A stretch of DNA of 64,000 bases from Hymenobacter sedentarius (GCF_001507645.1 NZ_CP013909.1:2666001-2730000); one strand, 5' to 3'. Numbered from the stretch's first letter, positions 43,230-53,360 are shown. The notes: a model not told the origin generated them from the sequence alone. A program made the numbers and translations.

Positions 43230-44597
43230 TTATGCCAATGCCGCCGCCCCAACCCCGACGTAGGTTTTCTCCCGCAGCCGCGAGGCCACTATTGCAAACA
43301 GCGTCACGTTCACGGCCATCAGCCCAACAAAGAACCAGTAGTAGTTCGCGCCCTGAAACCGGGCAAAAAAGCCACCGCTGGCAATGCTGCTGTTCATGAT
43401 GCCCAGGAAGAAATTGCCGCCCGCAATGGTGAGCAGCCACAGCGCCGTGGTCAGGCTTTTGATGACGAGCGGCGAGTGGGTGTAGGCGTATTCCAGGCCC
43501 GTAACGGCCACCATGAGCGTGCCGCCCGCCACCACGAAATACGCCAGCACCTGCCACCACACCGAGGGGCTGCCGCCGGCATCCAAGCTGTGCTGAATGC
43601 CCGCCACAATGGCCAGTGCCAGGGCAATAATGACCATGCCCGTGCCCATGCGCCGCAGCGGGCTCATGCGCAGCCCCAGCCGCTCCAGCCCCGGGTACAC
43701 GCGGTAGGTAAGCAGCGGATTCAGCCCAATGCCGAACACGATGCCCAGTATCTGGAGTTGCTCGGGCAGCGGCGTGAAGCCGGGCCACAGCTCGCGGTTG
43801 AGGTGGGCCGCCTGCAGCACCCATTCGCTCACGCTTTGGTCGTAGAGCGCCCACACCACCGGGATGAACAGGAACACCACGCCCACCCGGCGCAGCGCCG
43901 CCCGGCCCTCGCCAGGCCCGAAGGTTTGGCGCAGGCCCTGCACCAGGCCCGTGGGTGGAACGCGCACGTAGCGCCTGCGCCCCAGCCAGAAGACGAGCGT
44001 GGCCGCGCCCATCAGCAAGCCGGGTACGCCAAAGGCCACGGCGGGGCCGTAGCGGGCATAGAGTTCGGGTATGAACGCCGTAGACAGCGCCGCGCCCACG
44101 TCGATGGCCAGCTGAAACCAGCCGTAGGCCTTGGGCAGCAGGTGCGCATTGTAGCGCGTAAACTGGTCGCCGAGGTTGGCCGTCACGCTGGATTTGATGC
44201 CGCCCATGCCTACCGCAATCACCAGCAGCCCCAGCCGGAATCCCGTTAAATCATTCGCAAACGCAGCCAGCAGCGCGTGGCCCACGCAGTAAAGCAGCGA
44301 GAGATACAAAATGACGCGGTACTTGCCCACCACCCAGTCGGCCAGCAGCGCGCCCACCACCGGCAGCGCGTAGCCCAACGCCGCAAACGAGTGCACGAAG
44401 TCGTTGGCCCGGGCTTCGGCCACGGCGGTCAGGGCCGGGCTGTGGCTGGGGTTGAAAAATTGAGCCACCAGAAACGTAGGCAGTATGGCCCGCATGCCGT
44501 AGTAGCTAAACCGCTCGGCCACCTCATTGCCGATGATGAAGGGCACTGCTTTGGGAAAGCGGGCAGTTTCGGTGGGCAAGGCGGTGGGGGCGAGCAT
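43230..44597 (-). CDS. POT-family proton-dependent oligopeptide transporter
   Basis: 455 residues with about 12-14 hydrophobic helices. The POT signature is clear: GNEVAERFSYYGMRAIL (ExxERFxYYG, proton coupling and peptide binding), FAALGYALPVVGALLADWVV and LLVIAVGMGGIKSSVTANLG. It belongs to the MFS-related PTR2/POT group that imports di- and tripeptides with protons across the inner membrane. Its position among exported peptidases supports uptake of their products. It is 17 bases downstream of the glycosidase gene. Confidence 0.93.
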   Translation of the reverse strand: MLAPTALPTETARFPKAVPFIIGNEVAERFSYYGMRAILPTFLVAQFFNPSHSPALTAVAEARANDFVHSFAALGYALPVVGALLADWVVGKYRVILYLSLLYCVGHALLAAFANDLTGFRLGLLVIAVGMGGIKSSVTANLGDQFTRYNAHLLPKAYGWFQLAIDVGAALSTAFIPELYARYGPAVAFGVPGLLMGAATLVFWLGRRRYVRVPPTGLVQGLRQTFGPGEGRAALRRVGVVFLFIPVVWALYDQSVSEWVLQAAHLNRELWPGFTPLPEQLQILGIVFGIGLNPLLTYRVYPGLERLGLRMSPLRRMGTGMVIIALALAIVAGIQHSLDAGGSPSVWWQVLAYFVVAGGTLMVAVTGLEYAYTHSPLVIKSLTTALWLLTIAGGNFFLGIMNSSIASGGFFARFQGANYYWFFVGLMAVNVTLFAIVASRLREKTYVGVGAAALA

Positions 44598-44614
44598 GGG
44601 GTGCGGTATTTAAG

Positions 44615-45949
44615 CTAACGCAACGAATCGTAGAGGCGGGCCATGGCCAGCAGGGGGTTGTGGCCGAGGTAGTCGCGGCAGGGCACGTTGTATTTGCTGG
44701 TGGGCTTGCGCTGCAGGGTTTCGGGGTGGCCGCCCAGCGGGTGGTAAAACTCCCAGATGGTGCCGGTGCGGCGAAACTGCCTGGCGGAGTCGTCTAGGGC
44801 TTTTTCCAGGATGAGGCGGGCGGCGTCCCGCCGGCCGTAGTTCAGGCAGGCGCGGGCGGCCCAGTAGGCCATACTATTCCAGGCCGGGCCGCGCCACATG
44901 CGCAGCTCAAATTTGGGGTCGCGGCGGCCCACGGTGGCAACCGGGTGCTCGGTGAGAAATACCTTGGGGTTGACCAAGTAGCTGTCGATGTAGCGGTTGG
45001 CCTGCTCGGGCGTGGCCGCGCCGCTCACCAGGGGCCACATACTTTCGAAGGGTAGGTTGCGCAGGGCAGGGTTCTGCACGGCCCAGCTGTCGTAGAACAT
45101 GCCATCGGCGGGTACATAGAGCCGCGTTTGGATATAGGTGCGCAGCTCGGCGGCGCGCTGGTTGTAGTAGTCGGCATCTAGCCCCAACTGGCGGGCCCAC
45201 TGCGCGGCAATGTGGTAGAGGGTGTACACGTGGCTGGTGGCATCCACGCAGGCCAGGGCGCCCTTAGCCACGTCGTCAAACCGAATGCCTTCATCGACCC
45301 CGCTTTCCCATTTTTTCAGCAGGATATCGTTGTAGAAAAAACCGCCATTCGCGGCCCGGCGGTTGTTTTCAAACCAGGTAATCTGCCGCACCAGCGCGGT
45401 GTAGAAGCGGCCTACAATGGCGCTGTCGCCGGTCTGGCGCACGTAGTCCTGCACGGCCACCGGCCACAGCGGCGGGTGCCCCTGGGTGCTGTGGTTCCAG
45501 TACACCGAGTCGTGCCGGGCCAGCCCGCCGGGCATGTAGATGGAGCCCGGGATGAGCCCCGTGGGCTCTTGGTTCTTGATATCGTTCAGCAGCTGGTGCA
45601 GGGCGTGCTCGGGATAGGAGGGCAGCACGTCGATGATTTCGTGCACCACATCCCAGTGCCCGAAGGCGTTGCCGTACACGTAGCCCGGGCCGAGGTCCTC
45701 CCATTCGTAGTCGAAAGGTGGGGCAGCCGGGTGCGTGGCCCGCTGGTGCAGGGCCGCCACGTAAGCCAGCATGGGGCGCCAGGCGGGCTTGCCCACTCGG
45801 TTAGCCTCGGCCGTAAGCTCAGCCCAACTGCCGGCAGCGGCCGTGCGTGCCACCGAAACCGGAGCGGATTGGCCCTGGGCCCCGGCCTGCTTTGCGGTGC
45901 CTAGGCTCAACACACAGCAAAACACGGCCGCTCGAAAAGACCTATTCAT
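44615..45949 (-). CDS. Exported (alpha/alpha)6-barrel glycoside hydrolase (GH63/MGH1-like)
   Basis: 444 residues, signal peptide ending KQAGAQ (start at ATG 45949; ATG 45958 also possible). Motifs of GH63/GH37/MGH1-type barrels: YVYGNAFGHWDVVHEIID, IPGSIYMPGGLARHDSVYWN, LKKWESGVDEGIRFD, ELRMWRGPAWNSMAYWAAR and GTIWEFYHP. Asp and Glu in these segments are the probable catalytic pair. It is likely an exo-alpha-glycosidase, perhaps cleaving glycerate- or trehalose-type glucosides; the substrate is uncertain. Its place in a peptide cluster could mean action on glycopeptides. Confidence 0.8.
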   Translation of the reverse strand: MNRSFRAAVFCCVLSLGTAKQAGAQGQSAPVSVARTAAAGSWAELTAEANRVGKPAWRPMLAYVAALHQRATHPAAPPFDYEWEDLGPGYVYGNAFGHWDVVHEIIDVLPSYPEHALHQLLNDIKNQEPTGLIPGSIYMPGGLARHDSVYWNHSTQGHPPLWPVAVQDYVRQTGDSAIVGRFYTALVRQITWFENNRRAANGGFFYNDILLKKWESGVDEGIRFDDVAKGALACVDATSHVYTLYHIAAQWARQLGLDADYYNQRAAELRTYIQTRLYVPADGMFYDSWAVQNPALRNLPFESMWPLVSGAATPEQANRYIDSYLVNPKVFLTEHPVATVGRRDPKFELRMWRGPAWNSMAYWAARACLNYGRRDAARLILEKALDDSARQFRRTGTIWEFYHPLGGHPETLQRKPTSKYNVPCRDYLGHNPLLAMARLYDSLR

Positions 45950-45979
45950 AGCGCGCATGCAAAACGAAGCGGAAGGTAC

Positions 45980-47797
45980 TCACCGCTGCCGCGCGGCCCA
46001 AGCGTCCATCTTGCGCTCCAGCACCGCCAGCGGCATGCCACCGCCAACCAATAGCTCGTCGTGGAAAGCGCCTAGGCTAAACTTGGAGCCCAGCTGCTTT
46101 TCGTAGCGGGCGCGCATTTCCAGGAGCTTGAGCTGACCCACTTTGTAGCTCAGGGCCTGGCCGGGGTTGCCCATGTAGCGCTCAATCTCGGCGGTTGCCA
46201 GCTGTTCGCTGATGACCTCGTTGTCGAGCATGTACTTGATGGCTTCCTCGCGGGTCATGCCCTTGGCGTGCAGGCCCACATCCACGACCAGCCGGATGGC
46301 CCGGTGCATTTCGCCGCCCAGCGAGCCGGCGTACTGGTAGGGGTCGGTGTAGAGGCCGAGCTCTTTGCCCAGCGACTCGCAGTACAATCCCCAGCCTTCG
46401 CTGAAGGCGCTGTAGCCGCCAAAGCGCCGGAACTTGGGCAGACTGGTGTTTTCCTGCTGCAGCGAAATCTGGTAGTGGTGCCCCGGAATGGCTTCGTGCA
46501 AAAACACGTCCTCCATGGGCGGCAGGGAGGTGATGTTGTACTGGGTGGCGTCGAGGATGGGCACGTAGAAAATGCCGGCCCGGGTGCCATCGGCCGACCC
46601 GCGTGAGTACTGGGCGCTGGCCGATGAGGCCCGGTAGGCCTCGGTTTGGCGCACTTCGAAGGGCGTTTTGGGTGTGCGGCCGAACATCTTTTTGAGGTTG
46701 GGCAGCATCCGCTGGTGAATGGCCTCGAAGCCATCGAGAACCTCCTGTGGCGTTTTATAAGGCCGGAATTTCGGCTCGTTTTTCATGTAAGCAAAGAAGG
46801 CGGGTAGGTCGCCTTGAAAGCCCACCTGGTTTTTCACGGCCTCCATTTCCGTGCGCAGGCGCTTCACCTCGCTCAGGCCGGTCTGGTAGATTTCTTCGGG
46901 CGTTTTGGTGGTCGTTGTGGCGGCCTGCACGGCGTAGCGGTAGGCCGCCGGGCCGCCCGGCAGGTCGGCAAAGCCGGAAGTGCTGCGGGCCTTGGGCAGG
47001 TACTCGTTTTTTAGGAAGGCGCTTAGCTTTTGGTAAGCCGGCACCAGCTCGGTGAGGATGGCCTGCTGATACGCGCTGGTGAGCCGGGTCTTGTCGGCCT
47101 CCGAGAAGCTGGCGGGCAGCTTGGCAATGGGGCCGTAAAACACGCTTTTGGTGGGGTCCGTGACCACCATGGCATCCAGCTGCGGAATCATTTTGGCCAC
47201 CAGCGCCTTGGGCAGCACCACGCCCCGGGCCATGCCCTGGCGGAAGTTGCCGATGGCCGAGTCGGCCCAAGCAGTGAACCCGTGCACCCGGCTCAGCCAG
47301 TTATCGTAGTCTTTGGCGGTCTTGAAGGGTTGCGCGCCTGTGCCCGACCCGTATTGGGCCATGCTTTGCGGCAAGCCCCCCGCCTGGCCGAAGGGCATCA
47401 TCCACCGGAAGTGCTGGAAGCCGGCCAAAACCGTTTCCATCTCGTACTTGAAAATGTCGTAGCTCACCTGGTCTTCGGCCGCGAGCTTGGCGCGGTCAAA
47501 CTTCTGCAGTGAGGCGAGGTACTGCTGGTAAAACCGCTGCTGTTGCTGCCGGAAAGCGCGGGTCTGGTCGTTGGGCAACTGGTCGTTGTAGCGGTAGTCG
47601 CCTTGGCTGGTGGCATTCAGCGGAAACAGCCGAGCTTGTCCTTCCGAGTACGCTTCGAACAGAGCCGCCAGTGGCGCCGGGCTACTTGGCTTCGCAGCCG
47701 TTGCGGCAGGCTTTGCTGAGGGCTTGCCTTTTTGCGCCACTGCCGGCGCCGCCGTAGCAAGTAGCAAGCATGTGGCTAGGGGTAGTAATCTTCTCAT
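45980..47797 (-). CDS. DUF885-family exported metallohydrolase (putative peptidase), paralogue 1
   Basis: 605 residues with signal peptide (LATCLLLATAAPAVAQ). DUF885 family: the conserved pair HEAIPGHHYQ (about residues 434-443) and SEGWGLYCE (about 465-473) resembles a gluzincin HExxxGH/E metal site. N-terminal marker DYRYNDQLPNDQTRAF. Many DUF885 proteins are lipoproteins or exported and are suspected peptidases; no substrate is known to me. The closest relatives here are 53361 and 55476. 30 bases upstream of the glycosidase gene, so probably co-transcribed. The C-terminus AVLERKMDAWAARQR is repeated almost unchanged in the other two. Confidence 0.9.
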   Translation of the reverse strand: MRRLLPLATCLLLATAAPAVAQKGKPSAKPAATAAKPSSPAPLAALFEAYSEGQARLFPLNATSQGDYRYNDQLPNDQTRAFRQQQQRFYQQYLASLQKFDRAKLAAEDQVSYDIFKYEMETVLAGFQHFRWMMPFGQAGGLPQSMAQYGSGTGAQPFKTAKDYDNWLSRVHGFTAWADSAIGNFRQGMARGVVLPKALVAKMIPQLDAMVVTDPTKSVFYGPIAKLPASFSEADKTRLTSAYQQAILTELVPAYQKLSAFLKNEYLPKARSTSGFADLPGGPAAYRYAVQAATTTTKTPEEIYQTGLSEVKRLRTEMEAVKNQVGFQGDLPAFFAYMKNEPKFRPYKTPQEVLDGFEAIHQRMLPNLKKMFGRTPKTPFEVRQTEAYRASSASAQYSRGSADGTRAGIFYVPILDATQYNITSLPPMEDVFLHEAIPGHHYQISLQQENTSLPKFRRFGGYSAFSEGWGLYCESLGKELGLYTDPYQYAGSLGGEMHRAIRLVVDVGLHAKGMTREEAIKYMLDNEVISEQLATAEIERYMGNPGQALSYKVGQLKLLEMRARYEKQLGSKFSLGAFHDELLVGGGMPLAVLERKMDAWAARQR

Positions 47798-47985
47798 TAG
47801 TTGGTCGTTGGGTATTAGTTTGTCTTTGCGGCGATGTCTTTATTCGCCGCAGGCCCGGGTCCTGGAATTAGTAGCTGAGGCTGCATGGGCTGGAAATGGA
47901 ATTTAATACTAATGCTGATGGCTCCCTTTTTTAGTCAGTCCGATACTGGGGCTTCTCGTCCATCAGATGCTTTCGCCCAAGCCGC

Positions 47986-49764
47986 TCAGCGCTTGGCCAC
48001 GGCCGACTGCAACATCAACTCGCGGATGTACTTCACCGGCGCGTTGCCATAGCTGAGGAACTGCTCGTTGAAAGATTTGATGGAAAAGGCCTGGCCTTGT
48101 TTCTTTTTCATCTCCTCCCGCAGAGCCACAATTTCGGTATAGCCCGCAAAGTAGCTGCTGAGTTGCACCTGGCTCAGGGTGGCGCGCCGCCACTTGTTGC
48201 GGGCTTCAGCCTCTTCCTGGAAGCCCTCGCGGCGCAGCATGGTTACCATGTCGGTTTCGCTCAGGTTGTCGACCTGCACAGCGTGGTCGATGATGCTGTT
48301 CAGGGTCACGCGCATGTTCCACTTGTCCCAGAGCAGCCACATCTCGTCGGAGTTCTTGCCGTAGCCGTTTTCCAGCATCATGCGCTCGGCGTACACGGCC
48401 CAGCCCTCCGTCATGGCGCCGTTGCTGAAAATGCTTTTCACCAGTGAAGGCGAGCGGTTGGCGTACACCTTTTGCGTATAGTGGCCGGGGATGGCTTCGT
48501 GAATGTTGAGAATCTGCAGGGTGTAGTCGTTGTACTCGCGCAGGTAGCTCTCGGCCTGGACCGGCGTCCACTCGGCCGGAATCGGCTCCACGTTATAGTA
48601 AGTATTGGCGCCTTTTTCATATGGCCCCGGAGCCGACACGCTGGCGCCTGCGCCGCTGCCACGCATGTAAAGCGGCGTTTCGCGCACTATTAGCGGTTGG
48701 CGCGGGTCCTGGGTCAGCAGCTGGTGCTCGTTTACAAACGCCACAAGGGTGTGAATCTGGGCCCTCACTGCCGCCACGAAGCCGTCGCGGGTGGTATGCT
48801 TCAGGGTGAGCTGGTCGATAACGGCTGCAATCAGAGCCAGCGAGTCGGCGGGTGCGGCCTTGCCGGGCAGGTATTTGGAATAGAGGCGGGCGGCGCGGTG
48901 GCCCATGTCGTGCAGCAGCTCGGCCTTGTGCTTCAAGGCCTGTTGGTACACTTGGTCGGCCGTGAACCGGGACTGGATGTCGTAGGCGAACTTCTGGTCG
49001 TACAGCTTCTTGCCGATGCGGAAGGACCGGAATTTGCCTGCCGGCAGCACGTCGTTCTTCAGGAAATCCAGGTACCCTTGCATGGCCTGCCGGGTGGCAG
49101 CAATGCGGGCGGTGAAGGTCTGTTTTTCAGCCGCACTTAATCCCGATTTCTGCACCGAATCGGCCAGGGCGGGGCCAAATACGGCCATGCCGCCCGCCAC
49201 TTGTTGCAGGGCCAGCTCGGTGTGCTCCTTGGTGGGGGTGCTGATGTTGGCCCGGGCCGCGGCGTAGTATTCAGCCGCGTGGCTGATTTTATCGGATATG
49301 TTGCGTAGGCGCCGGTCCAGGCGGTAGTAGCGGCCGTTGAGCAGGGGGCCGACGGTGGCGCCCAGGTTGTAGCTGGCGGGGTTCCACTGCCAGGCCTTCA
49401 AGGTGTCGGCGTACCAGCGGCGGGCGCGCAGCTCGTTGCGCAGCAGGCGCAGGTCTATCTGGTTGGCGGGCGAGAGGCGGGCCAGGTCAAAGGTGCCCAG
49501 CGTGGCCAGATTGGTTTGGGCAAACTTGGCGCTCCGCTGCCGTTGGGCCGCGTCGGGAATCACCAGCAGCGAGTCGTATTTGTGGTAGCCCTTGGCGGCT
49601 GCCAGCTCCGGCTCCTGGCGCCACAGGGCCAGCAGAAACTGGTTTTTGAAGGCGTCAAACCGGGCGTCGGGGGTCGGGGCAGGAGCCGCAGCAAGCCCTG
49701 TGGCCGGGGAGTAGGTAGATGCTGTCAGCGCCAGCGCGAGTACGGGGAGGTAGCGGTGTTTCAT
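47986..49764 (-). CDS. DUF885-family exported metallohydrolase, divergent paralogue 2
   Basis: 592 residues, signal peptide ending ATGLAAAP. It shares the DUF885 core (INIHEAIPGHYTQKV about residues 418-432, and MTEGWAVYAERMM about 450) but is far less similar to the other three, with a different N-terminal half (KNQFLLALWRQEPELAAAKG) and C-terminus (FNEQFLSYGNAPVKYIRELM). It is therefore an older duplication or an independent acquisition. It lies between paralogue 1 (188 bases downstream) and the amidohydrolase gene (53 bases upstream). Confidence 0.88.
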   Translation of the reverse strand: MKHRYLPVLALALTASTYSPATGLAAAPAPTPDARFDAFKNQFLLALWRQEPELAAAKGYHKYDSLLVIPDAAQRQRSAKFAQTNLATLGTFDLARLSPANQIDLRLLRNELRARRWYADTLKAWQWNPASYNLGATVGPLLNGRYYRLDRRLRNISDKISHAAEYYAAARANISTPTKEHTELALQQVAGGMAVFGPALADSVQKSGLSAAEKQTFTARIAATRQAMQGYLDFLKNDVLPAGKFRSFRIGKKLYDQKFAYDIQSRFTADQVYQQALKHKAELLHDMGHRAARLYSKYLPGKAAPADSLALIAAVIDQLTLKHTTRDGFVAAVRAQIHTLVAFVNEHQLLTQDPRQPLIVRETPLYMRGSGAGASVSAPGPYEKGANTYYNVEPIPAEWTPVQAESYLREYNDYTLQILNIHEAIPGHYTQKVYANRSPSLVKSIFSNGAMTEGWAVYAERMMLENGYGKNSDEMWLLWDKWNMRVTLNSIIDHAVQVDNLSETDMVTMLRREGFQEEAEARNKWRRATLSQVQLSSYFAGYTEIVALREEMKKKQGQAFSIKSFNEQFLSYGNAPVKYIRELMLQSAVAKR

Positions 49765-49817
49765 GAATTTATAAGGGTAAAAATGGCAGTCAGCTTTGTA
49801 CTCCTGGCTAGCAGCCG

Positions 49818-51491
49818 CTATTTCAAGTAGCCGGGCCCTTTTACAAACCGTCCTGGTTTGGCTCCGGTGTGCTCACCGTCTTTTAACACCTGCACTCCAT
49901 TCACAAATACGTGGGTCATTCCGGTCGCATACTGGTGGGGCTTGGCAAACGTGGCGTGGTCCATCACCTTGGCCGGGTCAAAGACCAATACATCGGCAAA
50001 GTTGCCCACCTTCAACGCGCCCCGCTTCTTGAGCTTCAAATTCGTCGCCGGCAGGTTCGCTAGTTTCCGAATAGCCTCCTGCAGCGTCATCAGGTGTTCG
50101 TCCCGCGTGTACTTGCCAATCACCCGGGCAAAGTTGCCATAAGCGCGCGGGTGCGCGTTGGATTTTAGAAAAACCCCTTCCGTTGCATAAGACCCTTCGT
50201 CTGAGTCAAAGCTCATCCAGGGCAAGGTGAGTTGTTTTTTCACGTTTTCCTCGCTCATTAGGAAATATGCGACGGTAACCCGCGTGCTGTCCTCAACCAC
50301 CAGGTTCATGGCTGTTTCTTCCGGCGAGGTGCCTCGGATTTTGGCCACGGCGGCCAGCGTTTTGCCGCTGTATTTTTTTAATGAGTCTTGCTTGAAGGCC
50401 AGCAGCAGGATGTTGTCCGGACCACCGGCCCCGTAGTAATTATTCTCCCAATTTTGGGCATCGGTGTGCATCGCTTTGACAGTTGCGGCCCGAACCGCCG
50501 GGTCCTGGAGCCGTTTCCGCAAGGCGCCAAAGCCGCCATCTTGCAGGGAGGGGGGGAAGCAGGACGTCAGGCCGGTGGCAGCGGCCGGGTACGTGTACAT
50601 GTTCGCCGTAATGTGTAGGCCGGCCGCGCGGGCCTTTTCGATGCGCTGGATGACCCCGTCCACCTTTCCCCAATTACCCTTGCCTGCGGCTTTTAGGTGG
50701 TAAATCTCCGCGGGGATATTAGCCGCTTTGGCAATAGTAATCAGCTCTTCCACCGATTCATCCAGCTTATTGCCTTCGCTGCGCAGGTGGCTGATGTACA
50801 TGCCGTGGTATTTGGCGGCTTCCTGGCATAAGGCAATCAGCTCCGGCGTTTTGGCAAAAAATGCCGGTGCGTAGATGAGCGAAGAGCTCACGCCCATGGC
50901 CCCTTGCCGCATGGCTTGGCGCACCAGCAAGCGCATGCTGTCCAGCTCAACCGCCGTCGGCGCCCTGTTGTCTTCGCCCACCACGTTCATGCGCACGGTC
51001 GTGGCCCCGACAAACGAGGCCACGTTGCACGACACTCCTTTCTTTTCCAGGTACGTAAGGTATTCCCCCAGCGAAGTCCAAGCGACGGGGTACTTGATGT
51101 CCGTTTGCCCCCGCGCCAGTTGCTTTTTTGTGCGGGTGTTCAGCGGGCCCATGCTCGAGCCTTCGCCCATCACCTCCAGGGTGACGCCTTGCCGGATGTC
51201 GCTTTGGGAACGGCCGTCTTCTAGGAGTGTTTCATCAGCCCCACTCAACATGTTGACAAAGCCCGGGCACACTGCCATGCCGCGCGCGTCCACCACTACG
51301 TCGGCCGAGGCATTGGCGAGGTCGCCCATCGCGGCAATCGTGTCGGCGTTCAAGGCAATGTCCCCTTTGAAGGGCGCACCGCCCCGGCCATCGTAGAGCA
51401 GGCCGTTGCGAATGATGGTGGCGTATTGGTTCTTGTGCTCGCAGGTACACAAGACAGGTAGCAGAAGCAGGAACAGTAAATGCTTTTTCAT
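49818..51491 (-). CDS. D-aminoacylase-like amidohydrolase, lipoprotein, HxH motif lost
   Basis: 557 residues with a lipobox (LLLPVLCTC). Amidohydrolase-fold N-acyl-D-amino-acid deacylase family: ATIIRNGLLYDGRGGAPF at the start, YISHLRSEG, PAEIYHLKAAG, the Asp segment WMSFDSDEGSYA and the C-terminal GNFADVLVFDPAKV. The usual first metal motif PGFIDxHxH reads PGFVNMLSGADETLLEDGRS here, so both His are missing; the rest of the site is present. A single-metal mechanism as in known D-aminoacylases, or a changed reaction, is possible. Acting outside the cytoplasm, it could free D-amino acids from N-acyl or peptide forms. Confidence 0.88.
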   Translation of the reverse strand: MKKHLLFLLLLPVLCTCEHKNQYATIIRNGLLYDGRGGAPFKGDIALNADTIAAMGDLANASADVVVDARGMAVCPGFVNMLSGADETLLEDGRSQSDIRQGVTLEVMGEGSSMGPLNTRTKKQLARGQTDIKYPVAWTSLGEYLTYLEKKGVSCNVASFVGATTVRMNVVGEDNRAPTAVELDSMRLLVRQAMRQGAMGVSSSLIYAPAFFAKTPELIALCQEAAKYHGMYISHLRSEGNKLDESVEELITIAKAANIPAEIYHLKAAGKGNWGKVDGVIQRIEKARAAGLHITANMYTYPAAATGLTSCFPPSLQDGGFGALRKRLQDPAVRAATVKAMHTDAQNWENNYYGAGGPDNILLLAFKQDSLKKYSGKTLAAVAKIRGTSPEETAMNLVVEDSTRVTVAYFLMSEENVKKQLTLPWMSFDSDEGSYATEGVFLKSNAHPRAYGNFARVIGKYTRDEHLMTLQEAIRKLANLPATNLKLKKRGALKVGNFADVLVFDPAKVMDHATFAKPHQYATGMTHVFVNGVQVLKDGEHTGAKPGRFVKGPGYLK

Positions 51492-51622
51492 GCAATTTGA
51501 TTAAAGCCAACGGAAGAATAGTCTAGAACCTCAGTGGCTTACAAGGCACGAAACGTTACGAAACACCGTATTTGGAAACCTGAATGGGAGGCTGGTCTAT
51601 GCATTTCGGACCATCGTAGCTC

Positions 51623-53233
51623 TTACTGCGCCGCCGCAGTTTCCGGCACCCGCTGCAAGTCCAGGTCGTGGAAATCGTAGCTAAAATCGGTGAGACCTGA
51701 AATGGCTTTCATCTTGAGGCCCGTCGCTTGGCCTTTTTCGTCGAGGGCAAAAGCGGCAAAGGCATCGGCGTTGAAGCTGCGTTCCTTCCAGCGCACCACG
51801 TAGGTACTGCCGCGGTAGGGCATGAGCTGGCCCACGAGGCGGGGCGAGCGTTGCGCTTTGAGCCACAGCTGCGGGCCTTGGGCGTAGATGTTTACGTCGC
51901 CCAGCCACGCATCGTGGTAGCGGCCCACGAAGGCCTTGAAATCCGGCCGCTTGGAGGCGGCTTTCTGGGCAGTGGCTACCTGCTTCCACACTTCCGTGGT
52001 GGTTTTATCATCACCGGACTTGCTGGCCGCGGTTAGGTCTGCCATGAACTTCACCCGGTCCAGTCCCGTCATCCCGAGGTAATGGTCCTCGATGGTGTTG
52101 GTAATGGCCGTAAAGGCCGCCCCGCTTTCTTGGTTGGTAAGCACGATGATGCCCAGGTGCAGCTCGGGCAGTAGCGTCATTTTCGTGACCATACCTACCT
52201 GGCCACCGGTATGCGAAACTTCCTTGTAGCCGCGGACATCGCGCAGAAACCAGCCCAGGCCGTAAGCCGAAAAGTGCGTGTTGTAGCTAAAGGGCACGTA
52301 CGCAGCCGGAACCGGGCCGACCGGCAAAATGGTTTGGGGCGACCAGAGCTGCCACTGCGTTTGGGGTTTGAGGAGCGAAGGAGGGGCGCCGGGGCCGCCG
52401 AGTAGCATCATGGCCCACTTGCTTAGGTCGTTTACGCTGCTGTACATGCCGCCACAAGCCCAGTCTACGGTGCCCAGGCTGCGGCGTACTACCTGTACCC
52501 GGCCATCTACCGGGCCGTGGCCATCGATGACGTTGGTGGGGTCGGGCAGGCGGGCAAAGCCGGGAGCAGTGCGGTTCATGCCCAGCGGTTTCAGAAAGCG
52601 GGCTTCCACAAACTCAGCCCATGATTTTCCCGATACCCGCGCCACCACCTCGCCGGCCACTAGGTACAGGTTGTTGTCGTAATCGTATTTGCTTCGGAAC
52701 GACGATACCGGCTTGAAGTAGCGCAGGTTATGAATCACGTCCTTGATGGTAAAATCCGTCGAGTCCGGAAAAAACATCAGGTCGCCCGCGCCCAGTCCCA
52801 TGCCGCTGCGGTGCGTAAGTAGGTCGCGCACCGTGAATTCGGCCGTCACGTACGGGTCGTACATCTTGAACTCGGGGATGTAGTCCGTCACATTGTCGTT
52901 CCAGTTAAGCTTGCCTTCCTCCACCAGCAGCCCCAGGGCCGCTGCCGTAAACGCTTTGGTGTTGGAGGCGATGCCGAAGAGCGTGTTGGCATCCATGGGG
53001 GCTTTGGTGGCCAGTGAGCTCACGCCGTAGCCCTTGGCCATCACCACCTGGCCGTCCTTTACCACGGCCACGGCAATGCCCGGTACATCGAAGGCCTTGA
53101 GGGTACGGGCTACTGTAGCGTCCACGACCGCCACGTCGAGCGGTGCGATGGCTGGGGTGAAAACCACTTGTGCCTTGGCCGACAGGAACAATCCCGCAAC
53201 CAAGGCACTGCTCAATAGTACAGTTCGAAGCAT
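51623..53233 (-). CDS. Exported class C beta-lactamase-fold serine hydrolase
   Basis: 536 residues with a signal peptide (LLSSALVAGLFLSAKAQ). Serine beta-lactamase/D-aminopeptidase (S12) motifs: SxxK as S90-N-T-K93 (FGIASNTKAF), YxN in YDYDNNLYLVAG, and HTGG in VSHTGGQVGMV. A C-terminal DUF3471-like domain (about 400-520; FVGRYHDAWLGDVNIYAQGP) follows. It could be a D,D-peptidase, D-aminopeptidase or esterase; true lactamase activity is not implied. Neighbours are a D-aminoacylase-like gene and DUF885 genes, which favours a role with D-residue-containing peptides, but that is an inference. Confidence 0.9.
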   Translation of the reverse strand: MLRTVLLSSALVAGLFLSAKAQVVFTPAIAPLDVAVVDATVARTLKAFDVPGIAVAVVKDGQVVMAKGYGVSSLATKAPMDANTLFGIASNTKAFTAAALGLLVEEGKLNWNDNVTDYIPEFKMYDPYVTAEFTVRDLLTHRSGMGLGAGDLMFFPDSTDFTIKDVIHNLRYFKPVSSFRSKYDYDNNLYLVAGEVVARVSGKSWAEFVEARFLKPLGMNRTAPGFARLPDPTNVIDGHGPVDGRVQVVRRSLGTVDWACGGMYSSVNDLSKWAMMLLGGPGAPPSLLKPQTQWQLWSPQTILPVGPVPAAYVPFSYNTHFSAYGLGWFLRDVRGYKEVSHTGGQVGMVTKMTLLPELHLGIIVLTNQESGAAFTAITNTIEDHYLGMTGLDRVKFMADLTAASKSGDDKTTTEVWKQVATAQKAASKRPDFKAFVGRYHDAWLGDVNIYAQGPQLWLKAQRSPRLVGQLMPYRGSTYVVRWKERSFNADAFAAFALDEKGQATGLKMKAISGLTDFSYDFHDLDLQRVPETAAAQ

Positions 53234-53360
53234 ATCGAAAATAAGAAAAGGTGAGCTTGATGAATTATCAAATGTCCACTCTTTTTATTGCATTTTCGCT
53301 ATACTTTCGTGTGTTTTAATGAAAATTAAACTAAGCAAAAGCGGTAGAAACTAGCGACGC

